The notes under the pieces: model-generated
What the model was told of the DNA's origin: nothing
The model's database searches: none
What the model saw: the letters and a program-made list of their open reading frames with translations, nothing else
In this document: positions 1-8,541 of the stretch, in pieces
Layout: every line of letters starts with the position of its first letter
Numbering within the stretch: position 1 is the first letter of the stretch
Translations under genes and position numbers: made by a program
Source: JBMFOH01 sp049969715 [NCBI: bacterium]
GTDB lineage: Bacteria > DUMJ01
Length of the DNA stretch: 45,391 bases
Direction: 5' to 3'
Assembly: GCA_049969715.1 (NCBI GenBank)
Contig: JBMFOH010000012.1
Span: 1 to 45,391, forward strand

Positions 1-338
1 TCTATATTAGATAGATGTCCCAACAGATTACTGGTAGATATTCTTATTATCCTTGGACCTATATCTACTCCTATTACATATCCGGATGATGGATTTATAG
101 CAAGGGGGATAGCCTTTCTACCGGAACCAGTCCTTTCTTCAAAACTTGGAAGTTCCATTATAAAGCCATCTTCTAATAATTCTCCTGTTATATTGGTTAC
201 TGTGGCAGGTGTTAAACCAATCGTCTTTGAAATCTCTTGCCTACTTATGGAACCTCTCTCGCATATAAGTTTAAGGATTAAGTTCCTATTCTGTATCTTT
301 ACTAGCTGATGGTTTACCCCTCTAAGATTCAACCACAC
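1..338 (-). CDS. ROK-family transcriptional regulator, N-terminal part (runs off the left edge)
   Basis: The reverse strand reads an open frame of about 112 residues beginning VWLNLRGVNHQLVKIQNRN and continuing through a winged-helix segment (ISRQEISKTIGLTPATVT, about residues 35-52) into the start of a ROK/sugar-kinase-like domain (GYVIGVDIG near residue 95). This order is typical of XylR/NagC-type repressors. It starts at GTG 338 or TTG 332. The frame is closed by TGA just upstream, and the start lies inside the 3' end of the preceding glycosidase-like gene (stop 322-324), so the two are translationally coupled. The ligand domain is cut by the window edge, so the effector sugar cannot be inferred. 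The likely target is its own operon promoter at 1358-1385. Confidence 0.8.
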   Translation of the reverse strand, partial: MWLNLRGVNHQLVKIQNRNLILKLICERGSISRQEISKTIGLTPATVTNITGELLEDGFIMELPSFEERTGSGRKAIPLAINPSSGYVIGVDIGPRIIRISTSNLLGHLSNI

Positions 339-1314
339 TCACCCTTAACTCATGAGACCCGTCTGAAACAGCCATCTCATAGTAGTAATAGAGTCTACTA
401 AGTACTGGAACTACACTCACATATCGCACACTTCCGGAGGAATAAGGGGAAAGTAATATAGGACCATTTACACTTACTATTTCAAAATCTTTTAGATTTA
501 AGCTTACCGCCAATCCTAACTTCTCTTCATAGTTCTCCGAGACGTCCCTACTACCGTCATAGAAGGCATAAAAGATTGGAGAAGAATAGACAATACTTGT
601 AATCCTTGTTGCATAAGCATCCCAACTATTCTCTCTTGGAGATAGGAGATCTCCGAGCCATTTAAAATTGATCCCATCTGCACTTACTGCTAATCCTGTA
701 CAAGACTTACTAATGCCAGTATTATAGACATCTGCTGTCTCATGCATCTTAGATCTTAAAATTGGGTCTATGCCCTTTGGAGAAGGAGCATAACTTACAA
801 ACATATAGTAAAGTCCACCTAGGATGATAACCTCAGGGTCTTTTATCCCTTCTATCCCAAGGTCAGAGGGCGTAAAAATCTTGGTCTTTTTTGTTGGATC
901 TAGATTTTCTATTTTATCAGCCTCTAACATATCTATCCGCCATCTATTATCTTCTGGATCTACATAACTTATATAGAGCCTATAATTTCCCTCTAAAGTC
1001 TTAATCAATGATGCCTTCTCTAGAGATATCCCTCCAAAATATGACTTATCAGTCCTCCAAATAGTTCTAAAATTAATACCGTCTTCACTCTCTGCTATCC
1101 TACACTCATAACCTCTCCCAATCTCTTTTCCATTCTCTATAAGTCTAGGTCTCCTTAATCTGTAATAGAGATAAAACTTCTTGTCCTCTTCGTCGTATAA
1201 TATACTACTTGCCCCAGCCCAAAAACCTATACCTCTGTCTGGAGGGTTAGCAACAGTAATACCATTATTAGGATCGAATAGTCTTAAACACTTTTGACTC
1301 TTTAAATTTATCAA
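322..1314 (-). CDS. Beta-propeller glycoside hydrolase-like protein (GH43/GH32/GH130-type fold)
   Basis: This is a 330-residue protein without signal peptide, so probably cytoplasmic. Repeated blade-like units are visible (SSILYDEEDKKFYLYYR, ASLIKTLEGNYRLYISY, DPEVIILGGLYYMFVSYA, SIVYSSPIFYAFYDG), and a conserved KDPEV segment near residue 157 occurs in five-bladed propeller glycosidases. The start is TTG at 1314, chosen because GGAGGTG (1324-1330) lies 9 bases upstream and no ATG fits. It is the first gene of an operon with the ROK regulator. I cannot assign the catalytic residues or the substrate, and a non-catalytic propeller is possible. Neighbouring sugar genes make a role in oligosaccharide or glycoside breakdown likely. 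Confidence 0.6.
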   Translation of the reverse strand: MINLKSQKCLRLFDPNNGITVANPPDRGIGFWAGASSILYDEEDKKFYLYYRLRRPRLIENGKEIGRGYECRIAESEDGINFRTIWRTDKSYFGGISLEKASLIKTLEGNYRLYISYVDPEDNRWRIDMLEADKIENLDPTKKTKIFTPSDLGIEGIKDPEVIILGGLYYMFVSYAPSPKGIDPILRSKMHETADVYNTGISKSCTGLAVSADGINFKWLGDLLSPRENSWDAYATRITSIVYSSPIFYAFYDGSRDVSENYEEKLGLAVSLNLKDFEIVSVNGPILLSPYSSGSVRYVSVVPVLSRLYYYYEMAVSDGSHELRVSVVES

Positions 1315-1346
1315 ATCTACTTACACCTCCATATTTAATTAATTTA

Positions 1347-1366
1347 CTGTATTAATCATTATACAG
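1347..1366. promoter_or_regulatory. Palindromic operator candidate overlapping the -10 box
   Basis: CTGTATTAATCATTATACAG has 6-bp inverted arms CTGTAT/ATACAG around an AT-rich centre. The right arm contains the TATAAT -10 box of the minus-strand promoter at 1358-1385. Its position suits a repressor, most simply the ROK regulator encoded in the same operon. This is inference from position and symmetry. Confidence 0.45.
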
Positions 1367-1385
1367 CAACTAAATAGAAAATCAA
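1358..1385 (-). promoter_or_regulatory. Sigma-A-type promoter of the glycosidase-like/ROK operon
   Basis: On the minus strand, TTGATT (1385-1380), 16 bases, then TATAAT (1363-1358). Transcription would start about 35 bases upstream of the TTG start at 1314 and include the GGAGGTG ribosome site. Confidence 0.65.
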
Positions 1386-1530
1386 GCAAAAGGAAAACTT
1401 AGTACTCTAAAGAATTCTCCTTTATTAGTTCTATTTTAGGAGACTATTAATTCTAGAAACTATATAATCTACAAAGATTTAATACACCATTAGACCTTAG
1501 ATATATCAGAAATTTTTGGATTCTGACCCT

Positions 1531-2676
1531 CTAGTTATGCTTTATAAAGGACTTTATTAACCTACCTATCTGATAAGATATCCATTCTAGCTCTTCGGAT
1601 GTGTTCTTCATAGACTCCTCTAGAGAGATAGGTCCACTTACTATAGAAAAGAGCGCATCCACTAGGTTCTCTTCTTGAAGTATATCAGCATTTTTTTCTA
1701 CTGTTCCACCCAGAAAGACTACTGGTATACCTCTTTCTTTTGCCTTCTTTGCAATGCCAGCAGGGGCTTTGCCAAAAAAGGTTTGACTGTCTATCTTTCC
1801 TTCTCCACTTATGACTAAGTCTACACCTTCCAAGGAACTTTCTACTTTTAATATCTCCATTACTACTTCTATTCCTGGCTTAAGCTTTGCATCTAAAAAC
1901 GCTATAAGTCCACCACCTAACCCTCCAGCTGCACCTGAGCCTGGAATGTCTAATATATCCTTCCCTAGGTCCCTTTTTACCACACAAGAGAAATTATACA
2001 AGGCTTTATCTAGCTTTTCTATAAGGTCTCTATCTCCGCCTTTTTGAGGTCCATATATATATGATGCTCCTTCTGGACCACAGAGAGGGTTCTTCACATC
2101 AGCCATAACGACAACTTCACAATCCCCTGCTAATGGAAGGAATCCACTCATATCAATATGGTGAAGGCTTAAAAGGGCAAGTCCTCCAAATGGGATGTCT
2201 CTATCATTTTTATCTAGGAGTCTTGCACCTAATGCTTGTGCCATTCCAGCCCCGCCATCATTGGTAGCGCTTCCTCCAATTCCGATAAGTATCTTTTTAG
2301 CTCCTTCTTCTAATGCTCTCCTTATGAGTTCCCCAACTCCATATGTAGTAGTAATAGCAGGATTTCTCTTCTCTTTAGGAACCAATGCTAACCCAGATGC
2401 CCTAGCCATCTCTATAACCGCTGTCTTTCCATCTCCGAGGATTCCAAACTCTGCCAGCCTTTTCTCTCCGAGAGGTCCAGTTACTTCCGTCTGGATGATT
2501 CTTCCATTAGTTGCTTCTACCAGTACCTCTATCGTTCCATCCCCTCCGTCTGCTATAGGAAGGGTGATAATATTACTTTCAGGGAGGGCTCTTATGAGTC
2601 CTCCCTTTATCGCCTCAGCAGCCTCTTTTGCTGATAATGCCTCTTTAAATGCGTTTGGAGCCACCAAAATCTTCAT
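1531..2676 (-). CDS. glxK: Glycerate kinase (GlxK/GarK family)
   Basis: 381 residues, the usual family length. It phosphorylates D-glycerate with ATP; this family generally yields 2-phosphoglycerate. Family signatures are APNAFKEALSAKEAA (residues 6-20), IADGGDGT near residue 43, and a glycine-rich IGIGGSATNDGGAGMA near residue 132. The start ATG overlaps the stop of the upstream reductase (ATGA), so the two genes are coupled. It is the last gene of the lacI-iolB operon. Together with the reductase it would turn glyoxylate-derived or hydroxypyruvate-derived glycerate into a glycolytic intermediate. No clear terminator follows; only a weak interrupted hairpin lies near 1411-1453. Confidence 0.9.
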   Translation of the reverse strand: MKILVAPNAFKEALSAKEAAEAIKGGLIRALPESNIITLPIADGGDGTIEVLVEATNGRIIQTEVTGPLGEKRLAEFGILGDGKTAVIEMARASGLALVPKEKRNPAITTTYGVGELIRRALEEGAKKILIGIGGSATNDGGAGMAQALGARLLDKNDRDIPFGGLALLSLHHIDMSGFLPLAGDCEVVVMADVKNPLCGPEGASYIYGPQKGGDRDLIEKLDKALYNFSCVVKRDLGKDILDIPGSGAAGGLGGGLIAFLDAKLKPGIEVVMEILKVESSLEGVDLVISGEGKIDSQTFFGKAPAGIAKKAKERGIPVVFLGGTVEKNADILQEENLVDALFSIVSGPISLEESMKNTSEELEWISYQIGRLIKSFIKHN

Positions 2677-3647
2677 GGCTCTATAGCTTCAGGATTTACT
2701 GGATTTGGTGGCCTTTTGTTTGCCAGTACAGCTAAAAGATTTTCTGCCGCCATTGTTGCCATTTTAGTTCTTGTCTCTACACTGGCACTTGCTATATGTG
2801 GAAGAAGTACAGTATTTTCACATTCTACTAATCCAGGGGTTAGCCTTGGTTCAAATTCATAAACATCTAAACCTGCCCCTGCAATCCACCCCTCCTTCAA
2901 AGCCTTTACTAGACTGATCTCATCTACTACTGGCCCCCTTGAAGTATTTATAAGATAGGCCGTCTTCTTCATCTTCTTTAATCTTTCTTCATTTATTAGA
3001 TGATATGTCTCAGGGGAAAGGAATGTATGGAGAGAGACGAAATCACTATTTTCTAAAAGTTCATCTAACAAAACGAAGGTGGCATTTAACTCTCTTTCTA
3101 TCTCTTCAGGAAGTCTTCTTACATCGTTATATAGAATCTTCATATTGAAGCCCTTGGCTCTCCTTGCTACCGCCTGTCCAATTCGTCCCATCCCTACAAT
3201 TCCTAAGGTTTTTCCAAAGATATCCTGCCCAAGAAATAACATAGGGGCCCATCCTTCATATCTACCAGCCCTGGTAAACTTATCTGCCTCTACAATCCTT
3301 CTCGCTACAGACATTATAAGCGTCCATGCCAAATCAGCTGTTGTCTCTGTAAGCACCCCCGGGGTATTTGTAACTATTATACGCCGTCTAGTAGCTTCAT
3401 TTACATCTATATTATCATAACCTACTGCATAGTTACTCACCACTTTTAATTGAGGACCTGCTGCATCAAATACCTCTGCATCAATCTTATCAGTAAGAAG
3501 GGTTAGAATACCATCCCTTCCTTTTACAGCTTTAAGCAACTCGTCTCTTGTAAGTACCCTATCATATGGATTTATCTCTACCTCATGTTCTTTGGCTATC
3601 ATATCTATCCCTGGCTGAGGGATTCGTCTAGTAATATAAACCTTCAT
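2673..3647 (-). CDS. gyaR: Glyoxylate/hydroxypyruvate reductase (D-2-hydroxyacid dehydrogenase, GyaR-like)
   Basis: 324 residues, a standard D-isomer-specific 2-hydroxyacid dehydrogenase. The NAD(P)-binding GMGRIG is at 152-157. The catalytic set is Arg237 (NTSRGP), Glu266 (DVYEFEP) and His284 (PHIASAS). The family reduces glyoxylate to glycolate and hydroxypyruvate to D-glycerate. Overlap with glycerate kinase makes hydroxypyruvate (or glyoxylate) to glycerate to phosphoglycerate the likely sequence here. GGAGGT lies about 10 bases before the ATG. The cofactor preference (NADH or NADPH) was not determined. Confidence 0.88.
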   Translation of the reverse strand: MKVYITRRIPQPGIDMIAKEHEVEINPYDRVLTRDELLKAVKGRDGILTLLTDKIDAEVFDAAGPQLKVVSNYAVGYDNIDVNEATRRRIIVTNTPGVLTETTADLAWTLIMSVARRIVEADKFTRAGRYEGWAPMLFLGQDIFGKTLGIVGMGRIGQAVARRAKGFNMKILYNDVRRLPEEIERELNATFVLLDELLENSDFVSLHTFLSPETYHLINEERLKKMKKTAYLINTSRGPVVDEISLVKALKEGWIAGAGLDVYEFEPRLTPGLVECENTVLLPHIASASVETRTKMATMAAENLLAVLANKRPPNPVNPEAIEP

Positions 3648-3661
3648 GATCTCTTTACCTC

Positions 3662-5008
3662 CTAGCTTAGTAAAAATCCGGATGAAGATATTATATCACC
3701 TAAACCAACAGTAAGTTTAGGTTTTGGAATAACCTTGGTTGGAACTACTATTAGGGTATAGTCATCTATCTTTCTTATCCCTTCATAACCTAAAAGGGGG
3801 AAAGTAGGATACTGCAATCCCTGATATAGGTCTTCTTTTTTCTCATATCTTCCAAGTAGACATCTTGTAGCAGCTAATACTGCGGCAAAAAGGAGTGCAT
3901 CCCTTTCTTCGGTGTCATTTTCCCCTCTTGTCAGTACTATGTAGTGTCCTAGGGTGTGTAACTGTATCCTCTTTAAGGTTGTCATTTTCATTATCTTCAA
4001 AAGACCTGAGATAAGAGATTCTAAGGAGAAGTTTGTGTCTCTCACTGACCTTGCTAGCGATTCCCCTCCCAAGTCATTTAGTAGTGTCAAGAGTTCGATC
4101 TCATTACATCCTAGACTGTCCACTATTGGAAACATATGACTTATCACATTTTTCCTTATTGTAGGGCTTCCAATAGAAGCAAATTCATAATGAACTTTCA
4201 AAGTCATTCTTTCTTTCATCTCTTTGACGAAAGAAGCTACTGGGATAATAAAATCTTTACAGGTTTTCCCTTCAGGATATCTCTCTAACAAGATATGAAA
4301 TCCAGAGACTAAGAAATGGGAAAATTTTTCATCTAGAAGAAATATGTTTCTTTTAAATATCTCACTTATTTTTAGTCTACAGTTTATAGGATTCCAAGCA
4401 GCGATAAATCTATTTGCTCGAGGAGATTCAAATGTATTGCTATTGAGTTTTACCTTTAGCCCCTTCTCGTATTCTAATATCCAATGGATAGCAAACACCC
4501 CTTCCTCGTCCCACGCCTTCTTTGGTGGCAGTAGTACTGGTTTATTCTCTCTTTCTTTCAATACAAATATGTTGTCTCTTTCTGGAAATAGTTGAGCTAG
4601 CTCTTTAGTTAGAGGGTTAGCATATACAAGGATCTTTTTTATAGGTAATGGGGACAAAAGACTTGCCATATTTGCAGAGGTTCCTCCCAATCTCAAGTAG
4701 TCATATCCTATATTTTCAAGCACCCAATTAAAGGTTTTTTCATCTTCGATCATCCTTTGATAGGCAAGCCCATTTTTAATCGAAACAAGGAGGTCAGTTA
4801 AAAAGTCCAGAGGTTTGCCTATAGTAGAGGTAGGTTCTTCAGGTAATGTTTTAAGTTCTGGGAATTGCTTTAGAAGTTCGGCTATAAGGTTCTCATCTAC
4901 CCTTTTTAACCCATCTATAGTAGAATGAAAACCCGTTATAACTCCAGGTATATTCTGAAGTTTTTCCCAACCTTTTTCTAATGCCTGTTGATATAATTCA
5001 TCCCACAT
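3662..5008 (-). CDS. ADP-dependent sugar kinase (ADP-phosphofructokinase/glucokinase family)
   Basis: 448 residues, the size of the archaeal ADP-dependent glucokinase/phosphofructokinase family (ribokinase-like fold). Visible motifs, numbered from the chosen start: GGTSANMA (108-115), VHYEFAS (272-278), the metal-associated NXXE as NEIE (302-305), and GLGD with catalytic Asp438 followed by ISSSGF. Known members use ADP rather than ATP. The start is ATG 5008 because GAGGAGG lies 9 bases upstream; an upstream in-frame start at 5026 has no such site. It lies between a LacD-like aldolase and the GyaR/GlxK pair, where an inositol operon would carry the PfkB kinase IolC. The substrate is therefore inferred to be a keto-sugar acid such as 2-deoxy-5-keto-gluconate or fructuronate. 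A role as ADP-phosphofructokinase in glycolysis is the alternative. Confidence 0.8.
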   Translation of the reverse strand: MWDELYQQALEKGWEKLQNIPGVITGFHSTIDGLKRVDENLIAELLKQFPELKTLPEEPTSTIGKPLDFLTDLLVSIKNGLAYQRMIEDEKTFNWVLENIGYDYLRLGGTSANMASLLSPLPIKKILVYANPLTKELAQLFPERDNIFVLKERENKPVLLPPKKAWDEEGVFAIHWILEYEKGLKVKLNSNTFESPRANRFIAAWNPINCRLKISEIFKRNIFLLDEKFSHFLVSGFHILLERYPEGKTCKDFIIPVASFVKEMKERMTLKVHYEFASIGSPTIRKNVISHMFPIVDSLGCNEIELLTLLNDLGGESLARSVRDTNFSLESLISGLLKIMKMTTLKRIQLHTLGHYIVLTRGENDTEERDALLFAAVLAATRCLLGRYEKKEDLYQGLQYPTFPLLGYEGIRKIDDYTLIVVPTKVIPKPKLTVGLGDIISSSGFLLS

Positions 5009-5858
5009 TACGCTTAGCCTCCTCATAGGCAGATTCTGCAGTATAACTATTATGGAGAATTAGTTTCATAGCCATTGCCATTATCTCTGGATCTTTATTT
5101 AGAAATACATTTCTTCCTACTACAAAGCCTGAAGCTCCTGCCTTTATGCCATCCTCAAAATCTCTCAGTATATCTAAGGGATTATCTCTTCTTGGTCCAC
5201 CAAGGAGAAGAATCTTGGCATTTACACTGTCTACTATCCTTTTGAATTGAGATATCCCTTCTTCTCTATTCTCAGCTTGTACATATGGAATTTTAAGTAT
5301 AGGGATATGAAAGTCATTAGTAATGATAGAAACCCACTTTATAGACTCATAAGAACGATCCATTACTAATCTCCCCTCTATCTGATTCATATAGAGAGGT
5401 TCGACCATAAGTGGAAGAGACCATCTTTCACACTCTTGTACTATGTTATTCAGAAGCGTTAATTGCTCATTAGTAAATGGATTATCTTTGTTAAATTTTA
5501 TAAGTAACTTTACTCCATCCAGTCCCCACTTAAGGGCTGTCTCTACTGAGGTAACTAATCTATCATCCATCTCAAACCCTGTATTTGCTAATCCTGTCCT
5601 ATTTAGACTTAGTACTAATCCTTTACCTCGAAGAGAATCACTCACTATTAATTGAGCTAAGGGTTCTTTTGTAGTCATAATAGCATCTATATAGGGAGCA
5701 ATCCCCTCTATCAAGGAGATTAAACCGTTAAAATCATCTATACCATCCTGGATGCCTCTCTGTCTATGGTCTATAGCTAAGACCATTGTCTTTCCATCCT
5801 TTGCAAATATATGAGACATCCTGTTAACAATACCTATATTATAGAAGAATGATTCCAT
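4998..5858 (-). CDS. Class I aldolase, LacD/LsrF/DhnA-like TIM barrel
   Basis: 286 residues. The predicted Schiff-base lysine is Lys189 in IPILKIPYV, matching the VLKVEVPV site of tagatose-bisphosphate aldolase LacD. Lys117 (DGVKLLI), Asp30 (AIDHRQRG) and Glu153 (MVEPL) also fit. A phosphate-binding end is suggested by LLLGGPRR (217-224) and VVGRNVF (247-253). Relatives cleave phosphorylated ketoses or deoxy-sugars to DHAP plus an aldehyde; YihT (sulfoquinovose) and LacD are examples. The stop overlaps the kinase start by 11 bases, which argues for kinase then aldolase action on one metabolite. In an iol context it would replace the class II aldolase IolJ. The substrate is inferred, not shown. 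AGGGGG lies about 7 bases before the ATG. Confidence 0.78.
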   Translation of the reverse strand: MESFFYNIGIVNRMSHIFAKDGKTMVLAIDHRQRGIQDGIDDFNGLISLIEGIAPYIDAIMTTKEPLAQLIVSDSLRGKGLVLSLNRTGLANTGFEMDDRLVTSVETALKWGLDGVKLLIKFNKDNPFTNEQLTLLNNIVQECERWSLPLMVEPLYMNQIEGRLVMDRSYESIKWVSIITNDFHIPILKIPYVQAENREEGISQFKRIVDSVNAKILLLGGPRRDNPLDILRDFEDGIKAGASGFVVGRNVFLNKDPEIMAMAMKLILHNSYTAESAYEEAKRNVG

Positions 5859-5869
5859 TAAGATTCCCC

Positions 5870-6892
5870 CTAATCGTTTATTATTATTGATTTTCCAGTT
5901 CTACTGGACTCATATACTGCCAGTATAAACTGAATAGCCCTTCTTCCATCCTCTCCTGTGATGCTTGGAGTTCTATTATATAATACTGCCTCAGCCATAT
6001 CTCTTATCTGAGCAGTATGTCCTAGAATAAAGATTGCCTTTGGATCACTTGCCCCTGTAGCTCCTTGAGTGATAGACTCTTTCTTTTCTTCTCCCATTAT
6101 CATCCAATCTCTTACAAATGGACCTTCAACTATAATACTTCCATTTGTTCCGTGAAATTCTAACCTCTCTTTAAATCCAGGATAGCAGGCAGTTGAACCC
6201 TGAATCACTCCAAGAGCCCCATTCTTATATTTTATAATAGCAATGGCAACATCTTCTACTTCTATCTTATGAGCAAGAGTACCACAGTAAGCTGTTACCT
6301 CCTTAACAGGCCCAGCCAGATAGAGAAGCTGATCTACAAAATGAACAGATTGGTTCATAAGAGCTCCTCCACCATCTAATGTCCATGTTCCGCGCCAACC
6401 TGCACTATCATAGTACTCCTGGGGTCTCCACCACTTCACATAGGCATCAGCCATAACAAGCCTACCTATTCTCCCTGAGTCTATTGCCGACTTTAATTCC
6501 TTTATACCTTTATCAAACCTGTGCTGAGAGATTACGCTAAGTTTTACACCAGTCTTCTTGCATGTTTCTATAAGTGTATCTGCCTTTTCTAAGGTTATAT
6601 CTATCGGTTTTTCCACCAACACATGTTTACCTGCTTTTGCCGCTTTTACCCCTAAATCTGAATGTAATCCACTAGGAACACATATACTTACTACATCTAT
6701 ATCTTGCCTAGCTAACATTTCTTCGTAGTCAGTATACCAATCTACCCCATATTTCTCTCCTAAAGTTTTTGCCTTTTCTGGAACTATATCACATACTGCT
6801 TTTAACTCTGCTATATCAATGTTCCCTATAGCCTCCGCATGCGTAGGTCCTATCACTCCGCATCCAACTATACCAAATCTTACCTTATCCAT
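5870..6892 (-). CDS. Gfo/Idh/MocA-family NAD(P)-dependent dehydrogenase
   Basis: 340 residues. The N-terminal Rossmann motif is GIVGCGVIG (7-15), and EKPID (94-98) carries the family's conserved lysine. The C-terminal substrate half has DGGGALMNQSVHFVD (173-187) with His184. The family oxidises or reduces cyclitols and sugars (myo-inositol dehydrogenase IolG is one member). The GGGALMNQ version is common in sugar-operon oxidoreductases other than classical IolG, so I give no gene symbol. It lies between the isomerase and the aldolase with gaps of only 4 and 11 bases. Plausible substrates are an inositol, a uronate or a 3-keto-sugar. Confidence 0.8.
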   Translation of the reverse strand: MDKVRFGIVGCGVIGPTHAEAIGNIDIAELKAVCDIVPEKAKTLGEKYGVDWYTDYEEMLARQDIDVVSICVPSGLHSDLGVKAAKAGKHVLVEKPIDITLEKADTLIETCKKTGVKLSVISQHRFDKGIKELKSAIDSGRIGRLVMADAYVKWWRPQEYYDSAGWRGTWTLDGGGALMNQSVHFVDQLLYLAGPVKEVTAYCGTLAHKIEVEDVAIAIIKYKNGALGVIQGSTACYPGFKERLEFHGTNGSIIVEGPFVRDWMIMGEEKKESITQGATGASDPKAIFILGHTAQIRDMAEAVLYNRTPSITGEDGRRAIQFILAVYESSRTGKSIIIND

Positions 6893-6896
6893 AATA

Positions 6897-7718
6897 TCAC
6901 CTCTCTATCTCATTTAGTATCTTTTTTAATGCCTGAGATGCTCTTTTGAACAATTCTGGGCCAGAGAACCCTTGAAATTGTCCACTATGAGCTAGATGTG
7001 GTTCAAGACTTAGGAAAAACTCTCTGTGTTTACTCTTTAATGTCTTGAGCAGTTCTTCTATCTCTCCATCCCCTTCTCCAGCTGGGACCTCTATTCCATT
7101 AGAAAAATGTGCATCCTTTATATGGACATATTCTATGTAATTCTCTATAAGGGGATAAGCCTCCCTGAATGGTTTTACATTGCATTGAATAAAGTTAGAT
7201 GGGTCAAAAACGGCCTTTAAATTTGGGGAGCTTATACTCTTTAATATATCAAGACATCTTTCTGGGGTATCCCCATATATTCTTTTTTCATTCTCATGTA
7301 AGAGGATGACATCTTCCTTCTCTGCAATCTTAGTAAACTCTCCAATTCTATCTATTGCTACATTTCTTAATTCTTCAATACTCATATTTGCCTCTGGATA
7401 GAATGAGAATATTCTGATATAAGAGGTGCCAAAGAAATGTGTTAGCTTTATTGCATTGTTGAGTTTATCAATCTGTTCTTTCCTTTCTTCATTGGCTCTT
7501 ACTTTACCCAGTGGGGATGCAATAGCAGAGACATTTATTCCATATTTAGAGAGAAGGTTTTTTATAGTTCTTGCATCTTCTTCTGTTAGTTCTACTACAT
7601 TCTTACCTAAGGCACTACGAAGTTCAAGATATTTTATGCCCTCTTCACTTAGGGTCTTAAGCTGTTCTTCAAAATCTAGAGAGATCTCATCTCCAAAACC
7701 AGAAAGCTTATACCACAT
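6897..7718 (-). CDS. Sugar phosphate isomerase/epimerase-like TIM barrel (xylose isomerase-like superfamily)
   Basis: About 273 residues. It shows GFGDEISLDFEEQL at the N terminus, ELRSALGKNV near residue 34 and RIFSFY near residue 99, a recurring signature of one COG1082 subgroup. Candidate metal ligands are Glu in LLHENE, Asp in FDPSNF, His in VHIKDAH and Glu in LSLEPH. The start is ATG 7718, with GGAGG 8 bases upstream; an upstream TTG at 7733 has none. The superfamily includes IolE dehydratase, IolI isomerase, hydroxypyruvate isomerase and epimerases, so several reactions are possible. Its position directly after iolB suggests action on the same or the preceding intermediate. Confidence 0.7.
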   Translation of the reverse strand: MWYKLSGFGDEISLDFEEQLKTLSEEGIKYLELRSALGKNVVELTEEDARTIKNLLSKYGINVSAIASPLGKVRANEERKEQIDKLNNAIKLTHFFGTSYIRIFSFYPEANMSIEELRNVAIDRIGEFTKIAEKEDVILLHENEKRIYGDTPERCLDILKSISSPNLKAVFDPSNFIQCNVKPFREAYPLIENYIEYVHIKDAHFSNGIEVPAGEGDGEIEELLKTLKSKHREFFLSLEPHLAHSGQFQGFSGPELFKRASQALKKILNEIER

Positions 7719-7734
7719 AATCTCATCCTCCAAT

Positions 7735-8541
7735 TTAGAGTTCTTTAACCACAGGTTCTATCCTCTTAACCCAACTATGTTTAGGGTCATCTCTTGGTAT
7801 ATTAACAGGTTCTTTTCCTCCGAGTACCCAAAGGTAGTAGAGAGAATAACCTGGGGCTGCTACTACTGGATGATATCCCTTTATAATAGGCATCGCTGTA
7901 TTATCAAAGACAGTAATGGTTTGATCAAAATCTCCTTCTTCTGTATAGACCTTCTGAATTCCAAATCCTTCCTGTGGATTTATTCTATACAGATAGACCT
8001 CTTCCATTTGCCATTCAAACGGTGGATTATGCTTATCATGCTTATGTGGTGGATAGCTCGACCAATTTCCCGGAGGATTTACAGTCTCTCCCATTATTAT
8101 ATGGTTACCCCCTGCGGTATTATCTATCACCTGAGTTACATATCTCTTCCAATTATGTACGCCAACTATTCTCCTCTCTATCTCTCTAGGAGATATTACT
8201 GCAACATTACCCTCTACTGGTTCTGACTTTACTTTTGCTACTATAAGTTCACTGCTAGTTAAACTAGTAAGCTTTATCTTTCTGTTTGGGGGTATATATA
8301 TACCCCAAGGCTTACTATTAAATACCTCCATCCTTGGGCCTAATACATATTTCTTTCCATCTATGTTTACCTCTATCTTCCCTAGAGTAAGGATACAACC
8401 AATCTCGCTATCTGTGTCTCCAAGGGAGAAATCTTCATTCTTATCTAATCTTAAAACAAAAAGGCTTATCCACTTTAATCCTTCCACAGGAACTTCGAGC
8501 ATCCCTTTACCATTTGGTACTTTAACTAAAAGAGTACTCAT
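7735..8541 (-). CDS. iolB: 5-deoxy-glucuronate isomerase (IolB)
   Basis: 268 residues, two cupin-like halves. The diagnostic block NPPGNWSSYPPHKHD (155-169) supplies His166 and His168. EEVYLYR (180-186) and GYHPVVAAPGY (222-232, His224) complete the metal site seen in IolB/KduI. Known IolB converts 5-deoxy-D-glucuronate to 2-deoxy-5-keto-D-gluconate in inositol breakdown. The related KduI can also isomerise plain hexuronates. The start is ATG 8541, which overlaps the upstream stop (ATGA) and has AAAGGAG at a good distance. The GTG at 8550 would sit on the ribosome site itself. This is the best identified anchor of the operon's chemistry. Confidence 0.88.
   Translation of the reverse strand: MSTLLVKVPNGKGMLEVPVEGLKWISLFVLRLDKNEDFSLGDTDSEIGCILTLGKIEVNIDGKKYVLGPRMEVFNSKPWGIYIPPNRKIKLTSLTSSELIVAKVKSEPVEGNVAVISPREIERRIVGVHNWKRYVTQVIDNTAGGNHIIMGETVNPPGNWSSYPPHKHDKHNPPFEWQMEEVYLYRINPQEGFGIQKVYTEEGDFDQTITVFDNTAMPIIKGYHPVVAAPGYSLYYLWVLGGKEPVNIPRDDPKHSWVKRIEPVVKEL

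Noticed and set aside
1411-1453. Possible terminator after glycerate kinase
   Set aside because: The stem is interrupted by a bulge, the loop is long and there is no proper U-run.
2195-2686. 163-residue plus-strand open frame rich in Ser, Ala and Pro
   Set aside because: It is antisense to glycerate kinase, which has clear family motifs, and has no homology features or ribosome site.
7426-8226. 266-residue plus-strand open frame
   Set aside because: It lies opposite the TIM-barrel isomerase and IolB genes; the composition is that of a reversed coding strand and no domain is recognisable.
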